From NCBI GenBank assembly GCA_900095095.1, contig FMBT01000300.1:248001-312000 (forward strand): DNA of 64,000 nucleotides, in the 5' to 3' direction. Both the position numbers and the translations under genes were made by a program. Positions 53,842 through 63,990 of this stretch are shown here, piece after piece; the stretch's first letter is position 1, and every line of letters starts with the position of its first letter. This DNA comes from Fragilariopsis cylindrus CCMP1102. Its lineage: Eukaryota; Bacillariophyta; Bacillariophyceae; Bacillariales; Bacillariaceae. A model generated the notes under the pieces. It made no database searches. It worked only from the letters and a program-made list of their open reading frames with translations, and had not been told where the DNA came from.

Positions 53842-55149
53842 CTACTGTGGACAAATTTCGGTCTCCTCCATAACATTCTTCGTACTGTCAACCTTCGTGG
53901 CCCATTCACCAAATTGGATTGCTAAGTCGGTCATTTGTTGCATCCCCAGGGCACGTGGTAAGATCCATGTTACATGTACCGTCCCATCCACTTCATCCAT
54001 ACTACCCTCCATGAGCTTCACAGAAAATGCACGCATAATAACCCATTCTACCTGTTCCAATGGAATTTCTAATCCTGTTGCTATCTCCTCAAAAGTTAAA
54101 GTACGTTCCGATGCTGGTTTCGTAAACACCAATTCGATCAATCCCAAAAGAGTAATCTTTTCTTGCATTTGTTGTCCCATATTGACCAATGCTGGTTGAG
54201 ATGCAATTTGTGTTGGATACGTTTCTCGACATAACTTTTTAAAGTCATTCACATTACCTCTTGCACATGCCTGCAGCATTTCCACCAACCATGCTTGTGG
54301 AGTTTGTGCTAATACCTTCAAAATAGGATTATTCACAACCTGACCAAGATTGTAGACACCCTCACCGGTAAGTGCAGCCAAACATAAATCAATTGCCAAC
54401 GTTTGAGACTTAATATCAACAGCACCATCACCCTCTTTGGGTTGATAATAATTCAGATAATCCACAGCCTCATTGTAGAATGCTTCCGGTGGACCAACAA
54501 TTTTGTAATATTTCATGGATGATTCATAATGAGCAGAATTAACGATGATCGATTCTGGTGTATCCGAAACAAGTTGCTTTAATAGTGGACCATTCATTTT
54601 GATAATTGAATATACCTTATCCAGTTTTTCCTTTTTACTATCATCATTGATGTCGTCGGATGCTGCTGCTGCTGCTACTGCCTGGAGAGTTAATAAACTT
54701 ATCTTCGATTGTAAATAAAGAATAGAAGCAGTATTATTATTCGATTGTTGTGATTCTTGCTTATCAAGTAAATCTTGTAATAGTTTGTTCGATTCTTCAA
54801 TGGTTAATAATCCTGCCTCCAAACTATAAAATGCCACCGACGTGGCAATTCGTGCCAATGATAGTTGATTGATCTTTCCAGATACTGTCAATACAACATT
54901 GATATACAATGCAAGGAATGTATTTGTAGCACCATTGTCATCACCACCACCAGCAACGGGACGTAAGGTGGTAGATTTATTCTCTTCTGATACAAAATCT
55001 AAAATAATCATCGTCAATTGATGCCATAATTTTTGTTGACAGTACGATTCAATCTTATTGTAATAATTTTCAGCTAGATCGGGAAATTGTACCGCCATTG
55101 TCTGACAATGTTCCGTTGCACCACTTGTTGCATTTACGTATGTACTCAT
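53842..55149 (-). CDS. 26S proteasome regulatory subunit Rpn9/PSMD13
   Basis: Rpn9 is a PCI-domain lid subunit of the 19S regulatory particle that helps hold the deubiquitylase Rpn11. The start is ATG 55149 (MSTYVNATSG), giving 435 aa; the frame continues upstream but without ATG. The N-terminal helical repeats include LAENYYNKIESYCQQKLWHQ and the middle YESSMKYYKIVGPPEAFYNE. The block DLCLAALTGEGVYNLGQV and the PCI winged helix (KITLLGLIELVFTKPASERT, then EIATGLEIPLEQVEWVIMRA) are diagnostic. VDGTVHVTWILPRALG matches the family's C-terminal strand. It is intronless, with a short Ala-rich run as the only low-complexity part. Confidence 0.94.
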   Translation of the reverse strand: MSTYVNATSGATEHCQTMAVQFPDLAENYYNKIESYCQQKLWHQLTMIILDFVSEENKSTTLRPVAGGGDDNGATNTFLALYINVVLTVSGKINQLSLARIATSVAFYSLEAGLLTIEESNKLLQDLLDKQESQQSNNNTASILYLQSKISLLTLQAVAAAAASDDINDDSKKEKLDKVYSIIKMNGPLLKQLVSDTPESIIVNSAHYESSMKYYKIVGPPEAFYNEAVDYLNYYQPKEGDGAVDIKSQTLAIDLCLAALTGEGVYNLGQVVNNPILKVLAQTPQAWLVEMLQACARGNVNDFKKLCRETYPTQIASQPALVNMGQQMQEKITLLGLIELVFTKPASERTLTFEEIATGLEIPLEQVEWVIMRAFSVKLMEGSMDEVDGTVHVTWILPRALGMQQMTDLAIQFGEWATKVDSTKNVMEETEICPQ

Positions 55150-55656
55150 GGTTGTTGCTGTTGTTGTTGATGTTTCTAACACTGTTCTAATTTGAATTGA
55201 AAGGAAATGCTAAATGGATGTGATTAATCTAATGATAATGACCTATGAAACAAAATAATAATGAATAAAACATTGTAGATCATCGTCGCTCGTTTTTTTC
55301 ATTTTGAGTGCTGTTGTGAACTTTCGAAAGCCGTCGAAGACAATGGAATATTTAAGAACTAATTATGTACCGCCTGATGCACGTCTGAAAATCTCTCTGT
55401 GTGTAATAATAGAATTTAATTCAAATTCAAATTCAAAATCAAAATCGTAAAATGTTTTAGTAGCCTACTAGTACATACCACCATAATCATCTAGGCACGG
55501 TAGTTGCACAGTAGTGTACATCACAAAGTATACTTGTCAACGCAAAAGTGGTTGGTTAATGATATTGATGTTAATACTGATATCACAAACAGTATCCTCT
55601 TTCGCTGGTTGCGTGTCATTCACTTCTACTTGCTCGTCGTCTAATATTGACAAACA
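55150..55656. promoter_or_regulatory. Divergent spacer, Rpn9 / glycosyltransferase candidate
   Basis: No supported gene. Short CAAAT/CAAAA units lie near 55420-55446. Confidence 0.4.
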
Positions 55657-57174
55657 ATGAAGTTACGTACATTTTCCTTTTGCTCTGGTTTTATCTGCCT
55701 CATTGTATTTTGTCAACAACTGTATTGGTTTACAATCCTACGTGATAATCTCTTCTATCAAATTTTGAAGACGAAACAAGAAAAATATTCACGAGTCAAC
55801 CATAACATTAGAAACATTACTACGGAGAATAATATCAATTCAAAGAATTATTCAAACACAACAACTTTACATGCGTCGTCATCTGACAGCAAGAACATCA
55901 CCACCAGTAGTAGTACATCATTCTTGATTTATGAACTCCCAAAACTCACAGGACAAGGACTGGGAAATATTATATCAGGAATATTAGCAGCACATCGTCT
56001 TGCCGAAGAATTCCAACGAACAATTTGTCATATGGGAACTTATTCTTCGTTTGATCAAGCCTTTACGTGGAAGGATTTGGATCATATTCAAAAATGCGAA
56101 GAGGTCCTACTGGATATTAGGAATAATAATAGTTGGGAGGATCATAAGCCAACTTCTTCCAATACAATTGTCCAATATAACTACGATGAATCTAGTGTAC
56201 AGAGTGAGTGCACTATAAAAGATTTGCTGTTAAACTATCAGCAATACCCAATCTTATATTATAAAGGAAATACATACCCACGTTGGCCTACTAATACTAT
56301 TACATCATCAGATGAGAATGATGATCAAATGCAAACACCACCACGTAAGCAAAACCAACCTCGAGATTATTTCCATGAAAAATTCAAGCCTACTTCGCAT
56401 CTCCTAGACATCATTCCGTGGAATATTGACAATCCACCTTCTATTGTCGTTCATCTGAGAGATAGTGACGGAAGATTTGACGAACGAGCTGGATTAGATA
56501 ATCAAACGTTGTCTTTGCTAGCTGATGAGCTCAATAATATTGCGTCTACTAGTGCTAATAACGATGCAAATCGTCACAAGAAAAAATATAGTAATGATAA
56601 GAACAAAAACAATAATCATATATTCCTCGTAACGAATCGTGTCGAATGGTATGACAAATTTCCTGAATGGGGTCACCCAAACTGGTCCCTGGTGCATCAT
56701 TCGGCTATTGGGCGAATATCTTGGGGTCGACGAAGGGATAAGAACATTTTGCTAACAGACTACGGTAAAAGTAGTAGTAAAGAAGAGGAGGCATTGCAAA
56801 TGTGGGCAGATTGGTACACTCTACTAAATGCGAAAAGAATTTATCATACGATGAGTGATTTTTCTCGATCAGCATCTCGTTGGAACGAAAAAATGCAAAG
56901 TTTCACTATTGTTGGATCGACGACGACGACGACGGCAATAACAAATATGACCGGTCAAAATAAGAATAACACGATAATAACGGAAAATCCGAAATTAATT
57001 TTACGTATTGACTTACAAGGTTTCAACGAAAGCTATACACCACGATTAGTTAATCGGAAGAAAGAAGACCTAAGATTTTGCGACCCGGGGGCTAAAACGA
57101 AGTATTTAGTAGAGAAGAAGAATAAGGAATTATTGGACTTGAGGAAGGCGCTCATACGACACAGAGAAGGTTAA
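55657..57174 (+). CDS. Type II membrane protein, fucosyltransferase-like candidate
   Basis: This intronless 505-aa protein has the layout of a Golgi glycosyltransferase: a short cytoplasmic start, one hydrophobic anchor (about residues 8-28; FCSGFICLIVFCQQLYWFTI), an Asn/Ser/Thr-rich stem with several N-glycosylation sequons, and a lumenal domain. The domain begins PKLTGQGLGNIISGILAAHR, like the nucleotide-sugar end of O-fucosyltransferase or GT11/GT37 enzymes, which have GxGNxxxG followed by a helix. Later IVVHLRDSDGRFDERAG resembles the H-x-R-x-x-D motif, and RIYHTMSDFSRSASRWN resembles the late S/D-x-S-x-F-x-x-x-A motif. Fucosyltransferase-like function is therefore plausible but unproven. 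Confidence 0.6.
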   Translation: MKLRTFSFCSGFICLIVFCQQLYWFTILRDNLFYQILKTKQEKYSRVNHNIRNITTENNINSKNYSNTTTLHASSSDSKNITTSSSTSFLIYELPKLTGQGLGNIISGILAAHRLAEEFQRTICHMGTYSSFDQAFTWKDLDHIQKCEEVLLDIRNNNSWEDHKPTSSNTIVQYNYDESSVQSECTIKDLLLNYQQYPILYYKGNTYPRWPTNTITSSDENDDQMQTPPRKQNQPRDYFHEKFKPTSHLLDIIPWNIDNPPSIVVHLRDSDGRFDERAGLDNQTLSLLADELNNIASTSANNDANRHKKKYSNDKNKNNNHIFLVTNRVEWYDKFPEWGHPNWSLVHHSAIGRISWGRRRDKNILLTDYGKSSSKEEEALQMWADWYTLLNAKRIYHTMSDFSRSASRWNEKMQSFTIVGSTTTTTAITNMTGQNKNNTIITENPKLILRIDLQGFNESYTPRLVNRKKEDLRFCDPGAKTKYLVEKKNKELLDLRKALIRHREG

Positions 57175-57914
57175 CCAAATAATGAAGCGTCAAAATAAAA
57201 TTAATGATTCATAATTTCGTACCAAATAAAAAAAAGCAAGCTTATCAAGTATCTTTAGTAGTATTGAACAAGTACACGAGAAAAGGACTATAAAATGAAC
57301 CACTTAACTACCACATATATACATAATTTATTTTTATTGACCAGTTTAGTTAAAAGAAAAGTATAACTAAGAAAATGTTCAGGATATGTATGTTGCATCA
57401 ACTATTGATCAGTCTCATTCAAAGTTGCTAATGGCAAACCTAGGAATATCATCAGTTGATAGTGTTTATTGTGCGTAGTAGCTCCACAGAAATTCCAGCC
57501 CAAATACCATGGTCATAGGTAAAAACAGAGGAAGAAAAACAGAGGTTGAGTGAGCTAACTATATAATGTGGTGGCTTTTTTTAGCATTGTTTGTACAGCA
57601 TGATGGTCTGCCAATGAAGTGATTGTTGTGCTTTCTTTTGTCATACACAGTAGTACTGTTGAGTAGACTTTCTTATTTCTCCTGTAGTTTCACAAGGACG
57701 GACTTTCATTGATGTTTGCTCTCCATAAATTAAAATATAATAAATATATTATGATGAAGCCCGTGACTGAATCACAATGAGTCTTGAGTCTATCGTCGAT
57801 AAAGTCATTCGTCGATCATACCTTTTCTTATATACGGTACACTGTATTGCAAAACAATAACAACGTCGGCAATGACACGAGACCAACGACATTATTACAT
57901 CTACTAATAGGACA
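57175..57914. other. Intergenic spacer
   Basis: No supported gene in about 740 bases. AT-rich leader and 3' sequence only. Confidence 0.55.
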
Positions 57915-59906
57915 ATGATAGAAGAATTGGATAATGAGGCTGTAACGAAATCAGACGTTGTTGATCAGCTGAAAAACTTAAACACAATCTGGAGCAGCAA
58001 CAGTGTTGCTGCGACAACGAGTGACTCCATATATAAGAGTCCCGATATTAATGCTAATGATATTAAGCAGAACCAACGAAAAACGAGATCACCTCTCGAA
58101 AAGGCAATATCGAAGTTGTCATCGGTAACATCAAATAACAATTATGTGAAAGAATCTATAGTCCCTTTTCTATTTTCAGTTTTGGGAAGAAACAACGATA
58201 AGGCAACATCACACTCTACCACCGACGACAACAATGAATCCGAGTTGAAACAAATACAATGGCATATTGTTCTGATTTTAGAACTTTGGGCAGCAGCTCA
58301 AACTTCAGATAACGATGGAAGAGAGTTACAATTTTTGGAGGCATGTGTCACTTCCATACAAAATTTAGACCAGTCTCGAAACGACCATGGAAGTGTTCGT
58401 GAACGTCGTCGTTCGAAAAAACGCCAACGAAATGAAAATGGTGATCACGTCGAGAAAAAGAAGAAAACGAAAAATAGTAGGAGGAATCAAACGTCGAAAG
58501 ATACTGCGTTACCTACTTCTAAAAAAGACAAAGAGACAATACTGCTCGATCATCTAGTTCGACTGATGTCTCGTGCGCCATTTTTATTGCCGGTATCATT
58601 GTCTCTTCGAGACTTCTTGATTGATTGCTGCTTAAATCGTAAAAACCATTGGGAACGATTACCTCACGTTTTTTCACATATATTCCTGGTTTTTGAAATA
58701 ACTAATCCATACGTTCCAAAGTCTCAAGACGACGTAAATAGCCTATTTTCATCTTCTTTTCCCTTCACCGATCCCGCTTCAGTGAACAAGAAACCGACAG
58801 ACGAGATACCGATATTGACTACTGCTGCTCAAAGAAAGAAATCACGAGAGAAGCAGCTTACTCTTAGTAAGAACAAAAACAAGAAAAGGCTGGTAGCACT
58901 GACGACGAAAACAAAACGTCGTGGTAGTCACTTTAATGGAAATCTACAAGGTATATCCAAACTTCTACTAGACAAAAAGAAGACTCCATTATCCTCAACT
59001 ACCACTAACAAAAATACATCGAATCGTGTTGATAACACTAAAAATGGATCTACCACTATCCAAACTGGATCCAATCATCATATCGACAGAACTAAAAACA
59101 CTGCAGATGTTGCAACGAGAAACAAGAAAATAAAAGTGAACGACCAGAAATCCATCACAGTCCAACATCCTACCGATAAATTGAAGCCAACGTTTCGAAA
59201 TACAGTCAATGAGACGAAAAAGAAAGCTTACATTAGTACTGACCGGGGTGCAAATGAAAGCAAACCAGAAAGTGGGAGAGTAAAACATGTTCAAGGGACA
59301 CAAATGTCTGTTCAGCAGCATCATGCTCCTAAACCAAAAAATTCTGCGACATTAAAAGATCGAACCGGTGCATCGATTGTAAATAAAAGAATTAGCGACA
59401 GCAGCAGAAGCAGCATCAACAACAACAACAACAACAACAATGATGCCCTTGCAATGACTCCAAAAAGATCCGTTCGATCGGACAGCGATGTTGCTAATGA
59501 AACAGTTGTCGGAGAAACTCCCACTGCCGGTGCTGCTCCTCAACTGCTTGTGGCAGGAGAAACTCCAACATATGGAGTCGCAAACGGAAGTATCGGGTCT
59601 ACACCAAGGTCATGTGTTTCGTTGATTTCTGCACCAGCGCTACCATCCCCTCCCGCAACAAGTACTTCGGGCAACACTGGAAACGCTCCTCCCCAGCCTG
59701 TCAAGCTCTTTGGTACCGTCAAGTTGTTGAAACGCAAAGAACCGATTCATAAACCGATTCTCATAAATAGTAACAGTCGTAAAAGCATAAACAACAATAT
59801 TGGCCCATTAGGAAAGATAGATGAGAAGAATAAAGGGAATCAGGGCAATCGTCCATCGTCGGTACATATGGCACGTGCGTACCTTCAAAGACGGAAAACT
59901 GATTAA
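57915..59906 (+). CDS. Sld3/Treslin-like replication initiation factor (candidate)
   Basis: This intronless 663-aa protein is not fully recognised. The N-terminal third has helices resembling the Sld3/Treslin domain that loads Cdc45: YVKESIVPFLFSVLGR, then KQIQWHIVLILELWAA, then LLDHLVRLMSRAPFLLPVSL followed by RDFLIDCCLNR, and RLPHVFSHIFLVFEIT. The Gln-based strand before the 'IVLILELW' helix, a middle helix and a final helix ending before a Pro are in the family's order. The rest is basic, Ser/Thr/Asn-rich and disordered, with Thr-Pro sites (AMTPKR, two GETPT, STPR) like the CDK sites Sld3 and Treslin need. The C-terminus is basic (ARAYLQRRKTD). A similar pattern could arise in an unrelated chromatin protein. 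Confidence 0.5.
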   Translation: MIEELDNEAVTKSDVVDQLKNLNTIWSSNSVAATTSDSIYKSPDINANDIKQNQRKTRSPLEKAISKLSSVTSNNNYVKESIVPFLFSVLGRNNDKATSHSTTDDNNESELKQIQWHIVLILELWAAAQTSDNDGRELQFLEACVTSIQNLDQSRNDHGSVRERRRSKKRQRNENGDHVEKKKKTKNSRRNQTSKDTALPTSKKDKETILLDHLVRLMSRAPFLLPVSLSLRDFLIDCCLNRKNHWERLPHVFSHIFLVFEITNPYVPKSQDDVNSLFSSSFPFTDPASVNKKPTDEIPILTTAAQRKKSREKQLTLSKNKNKKRLVALTTKTKRRGSHFNGNLQGISKLLLDKKKTPLSSTTTNKNTSNRVDNTKNGSTTIQTGSNHHIDRTKNTADVATRNKKIKVNDQKSITVQHPTDKLKPTFRNTVNETKKKAYISTDRGANESKPESGRVKHVQGTQMSVQQHHAPKPKNSATLKDRTGASIVNKRISDSSRSSINNNNNNNNDALAMTPKRSVRSDSDVANETVVGETPTAGAAPQLLVAGETPTYGVANGSIGSTPRSCVSLISAPALPSPPATSTSGNTGNAPPQPVKLFGTVKLLKRKEPIHKPILINSNSRKSINNNIGPLGKIDEKNKGNQGNRPSSVHMARAYLQRRKTD

Positions 59907-60383
59907 TATAGTGTTAGCCTCGCTATTTGAATCTGTAGTACTGCATATATCGTTCTGCAGCCGCCCCTATACCATCATGCTGCATCGGGACAGTAGAATT
60001 CAACAACTCAAATTTAATTATAGGACATAGTAAACAAATAGCATCCCGAAAAGTTTTTGTACTACTTCCAACACTATTTGTCAGCCCGATTTGCTGTCAT
60101 AAAACTCTTAACCATATTCCTCTAGGAACTATAAGTAACTACACTCTTTTCCTTTGCGCTGACATCTATTCGTTTACGACGAAGATCTATCAAACACGAG
60201 TTATAGATTAAAGAATAAAGATATAACTTTTATTTCGGAAGATAATATTAACATTAGTCTCCATTTATTTATACAGTTGAGCGTTTTTGTCGACTATTCT
60301 TTAATTTTTAACTTAAAGGAGTGATTTCTTGTGTGATACAGAAAAATCTTAGTATCTAATTCATTAAAGTATTTAATACTATA
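59907..60383. other. Convergent spacer
   Basis: AT-rich 3' sequence. I see no gene or RNA in it. Confidence 0.5.
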
Positions 60384-61547
60384 CTAGTGACGGGTGCTAA
60401 TGAGTGGTCCAATTGCCAAGATCCAAAAAAATGCATAACCCACGTAGTAAAGCCACTGATAGATTTGAAATGAAATGAAGGAAAGAAATTGACGGTTGTA
60501 AGCAACATTAACATCGTGATAAAAGAAATATTATAGTACTAAAAAAATAAACTCGAGCTAGCCTAACGTAAGTAGTAGCTTACCATCATGTTAAATAGAA
60601 CAAATTGACGATAATTCCTTTTCCCTATACAAGTTCCTATCCACACACAATGATGATCGTAACCCTTTACGCAAACATTACATTCTGGACAATGCACACC
60701 ATCTGGTGGTTGCCATACTTTACATCGATCACAAAATCGATACTGACTTGCTCGTTCAGGAGTTTCATGACCAGGAATTTCACGATCCAAACAAATTCCC
60801 TTCACACACCCAAAGATTATAAATTCAATTAAATAGAAGAAAGAAAAGTTCCATTTTTGAGGAATAATTAAATGAACACTGTACACGACAAAAAGTAAAT
60901 AAATATTAAGTACTTTTTTTTACTTCGTTCGTTCTACTTACCGGATCTCGATAAGAAACATCAGTTAGTCTGTATGTAGATAGTCCTAGAAAGATATAGC
61001 AAATAATAACTGAATATATCCCTAGTCCATGCTTATTTATTCCTTTTATGCAACCGTGTGTTGCACCTAATAGGATAAGCCAAACACAAACAGGTCCAAA
61101 TGAATGCGGTCCAAGGACACCCCAACCAGAAGAATGAAAATAATCTGGAAATAAAATTCGCATATTGCCAACTGTACGTGATCCTTTTATTACACCACAA
61201 CAAAATTTACTTTGTTGTGTTGTATTATTTCTTTCTTCTTCTGTGTCATCGTTGTTGTTGCTGTTGCTATTGACATCATCGTTGTCGTAGCTGTTGTTGT
61301 CACCAGTATCAATGTCGAGAGATTGTAAGGGAGAAGAAGAATTTTCGGAAACAACTACCGACGTATTACTACAACTGCTACCATCACCCTTTTCAGTGAT
61401 ATTTTTTTTCCTACTAGCAGATCGAGGCAACAGTGATTCCATATCGTCACCATCATCATTGGATTCGTCTAATACATCTTTTTCCGAAGTAGCAAATGTT
61501 ATCGCCTTTTCGTCTTGTATTTTTTTGTTACCATCATCTGATGACAT
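60384..61547 (-). CDS. DHHC palmitoyltransferase (three exons)
   Basis: DHHC enzymes attach palmitate to protein cysteines at membranes. Exons are 61547-60942, 60799-60584 and 60455-60384, giving about 297 aa. The first exon has an acidic Ser/Asn-rich start, then two helices (GPVCVWLILLGATHG, GIYSVIICYIFLGLSTYRL) ending SYRDP. The splice gives SYRDPGICLD, and the Cys-rich domain follows: RFCDRCKVWQPPDGVHCPEC, NVCVKGYDHHCVWIGTCIG, KRNYRQF. The last exon (WLYYVGYAFFWILAIGPLI) supplies a short final helix, so only about three helices are seen instead of four. The ATG at 61547 is the first in frame. The frame stays open upstream (APVVSYALCQNPFF), so a further 5' exon is possible. Confidence 0.85.
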
Positions 61548-62084
61548 TGTTGTTTTTGCTTCAAAAAAAGGATTTTGGCAAAGTGCATACGATACTACCG
61601 GTGCTATATTCTTCAAGAGGAAAAAGGAAAAGGAGGAGAGATTTAATTGTATCAATCAAGCCAACCATCTACAGTGTATGTCATATCTTTAATGCCTTCT
61701 ATTACTCTCCTTCTAAATTAAATAGATGTTGCCGAAATGAACAATTTTTTTGATCGATTTGAAAAGATTCCGATTTAGACTAATCCCCCTGTATATCCCC
61801 TAAATGTAATATTTAGGGGAGCGTATCACTCTCCTCCCCCGAAACTCAGTGCAAACAACATCATCACAATACTAACCACCCATTTTTATTCGATTGTTTG
61901 ATTTTGTCATCCGCGAAACAAACGCCGATCACGAAGAAACAAACGAACTGAGAATAAAATTGTATTGAATTGACAGAACACCACCCGAAACGTATTTATA
62001 TTTCTATTTCTATTTGATCTTACTGCTCCCACCAAGACAGTACAGTAGAAGTAACATACAGTACTAATCATCAACACAACAACA
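61548..62084. promoter_or_regulatory. Divergent spacer, DHHC / NIFK-like, with a stem-loop
   Basis: No supported gene. It contains the stem-loop listed next and a cluster of GACAGTACAGTAG and TACAGTACTAATC words at 62035-62069, just before the downstream ATG. Confidence 0.5.
61796..61820. repeat. 10-bp stem-loop
   Basis: TCCCCTAAAT pairs perfectly with ATTTAGGGGA around the loop GTAAT, in a divergent promoter region. Confidence 0.8.
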
Positions 62085-63215
62085 ATGTCGAAGACACTCC
62101 AACGTAATCTCAAGTCGAAAATCCCCAATGCATTGGCAGGTACGTGTTAAAAATAAAAAGAGCGGGAACAAATTTGCTGTACAGTAATAGTATCTATCAC
62201 CCGCCGTTCTTTCATCTATTTCACTTGCTTGGTTTGGTATTTGTTTGTTGGATGCACGTACTATTGGTTGGTCGAGTCGTTAGTTGCTAGGCTTTTTGCT
62301 CATTTTTATGTTTTTTCTTGTCACGTAAATCCATAATTGTTTTAATTAATATTGATATATTGATATATTAATACAGGGCCGGAATGGGACAGTAGTGATG
62401 AAGAAGATAATGAGCCGGCAACGAAGAGCACGTCTCTAGTCGTGAAAAAAACTAAAACTACCAAGAGTAGTACTAAATCTGCAAAGGCAGGGACGAAATA
62501 CGATGGCAAAATAGAAAAGAAAGAAGACGATGACAATGAAGGAAAGGATCTTGTTCTATATGTTGGTCATCTGCCAAAAGATTTTGAAGAAATAGATCTT
62601 CGTAGGTTTTTGTCTCAATTTGGTAAGGTTTATAATTGTCGTGTTGCACGTAAAATTGAAACGGGAAAAACAAAAGGATTTGCCTTTGTTAGATTCGGAG
62701 ACGATGAGGTGACACAAATCGCATGTGAGACACTTCATGGTTATTTCCTTGAAAAGCAACGATTAGTCTGTCAGGTCCGACCGGCTCATCCGGGTATGTT
62801 TTTTGACACTGATAAGATGATTGATAAGCGACAAAAAAAGTTGGCATTGGAAACGAAACAACGGAATAACAATCTTGCCAATTCAGATAAATTGAAGGCT
62901 ATCACATCCAAATTGGTAACTCGAGAAATGAAAAAAAGAGAAAGACTTGCGGCCCTAGGAGTTGACTATGACTTTCCTGGGTACAAATCGAATCAAACTG
63001 ATTTCGAAGAACAATTTGTACCCGAAGAAGATATAGATACAGCAGCATCGAATGGTGACAATGGGAGTGCTAAAAAGACTACATCATCGGCGGAGAAAAA
63101 GAAAAAAAGAAAGTCTATCGACAAAAAAGAGGAGCCCGTTGAAAAAACCCCTGAAAGGCTAACTAGATCTGCCAAAAAGTCACCGAATACCAAGAAGAGA
63201 CGAACTTCTTCATAA
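62085..63215 (+). CDS. Nucleolar RRM protein, NIFK/Nop15-like (two exons)
   Basis: Nop15/NIFK binds pre-60S rRNA during ribosome assembly. Exons are 62085-62139 and 62377-63215, giving 297 aa; the first exon encodes MSKTLQRNLKSKIPNALA before a GTACGT donor, and splicing yields GPEWDSSDEED. The RRM (about 80-155) starts LVLYVGHLPKDFEEIDLRRF and continues FGKVYNCRVARKIETGKTKG, FAFVRFGDDEVTQIACETLH and GYFLEKQRLVCQVRP, very close to the family. A Lys-rich segment precedes it. The C-terminal half is basic, ends in KKRRTSS and includes VDYDFPGY, a motif found after the RRM in this family. The intron-phase fit and the conserved RRM make the model firm. Confidence 0.9.
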
Positions 63216-63408
63216 AAATTTATAGTCTCCGTTTGTTCTAGACACAGAACATACATCTATCTAAACAGGAAAATAGTTCATATATTTGATATGTAATTTG
63301 TGTGTAAAATGTAGAATACCTTCCCTTTTTTAATTGCATTCCAGTTTTATAGAGTGTAGCTCTACTAGAATCATCGACTCCGCGAAACATATTTCTCAAT
63401 ATATCACA

Positions 63409-63990
63409 TTACGAAACCCACTGACCTTCATAGTTGTTCCAACCAGACAGTGGATCGATATATTGGGGCAACACGGTTGCTTTTCTAAGTAGTTCAATAA
63501 GTGATCCATCTGCGTCGTAAATAAAGGCCCGTTCATATACAATATTACCAACCATGAATTGTTCTGCTTCTAGGGCAATGCGTAAGCTTTTCTGAGATAG
63601 TTTCAAGCTTTTTTCGTTGAGAGATTCCATCCATACAGAAAGGAGTAAGTTGTTGTTGTTATCCTTATCCTTATCCTTGTCCTTGTTGTTGTTATTATCA
63701 TCAGCGACGTTGGTAAGACTACTGTTTTGTATCGAGTTGGTAACATCTAATGCCAAATGATTCATACCGAGATATTCCTGGAACTTGAACAAGTCCAAAG
63801 CACGTCGTTTCAGGCCTTCCGGTTCGTTCAAAAGAAACGATGGGACTTCTATAAGTTCAATACGTGATTTTGGTAACGTTTTAGTCATCATCCAGGCAGC
63901 TTTAGCAGGTCCTGCTTTGAATTTTGCGGTAGGTTCAAACCCTAGTAGGCTATAGAATTCGATTGCCAAGGTTATGTTCCGTGTCTTCAT
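63409..63990 (-). CDS. VOC-superfamily (glyoxalase I-like) protein, 5' part probably outside window
   Basis: VOC proteins use paired beta-alpha-beta-beta-beta units, often around a metal. The visible 193 residues begin MKTRNITLAIEFYSLLGFEP, the typical first strand-helix, and continue SRIELIEVPSFLLNEP and LGMNHLALDVTN, which holds a His as in glyoxalase I. The end FIYDADGSLIELLRK supplies a Glu in the usual metal position. A poly-Asn/Asp-Lys tract interrupts the middle. Upstream the frame meets TCACACAG, a likely splice acceptor at the window edge, so the ATG at 63990 may be internal and a 5' exon with a targeting leader may lie beyond. The substrate is unknown. Confidence 0.8.
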   Translation of the reverse strand: MKTRNITLAIEFYSLLGFEPTAKFKAGPAKAAWMMTKTLPKSRIELIEVPSFLLNEPEGLKRRALDLFKFQEYLGMNHLALDVTNSIQNSSLTNVADDNNNNKDKDKDKDNNNNLLLSVWMESLNEKSLKLSQKSLRIALEAEQFMVGNIVYERAFIYDADGSLIELLRKATVLPQYIDPLSGWNNYEGQWVS

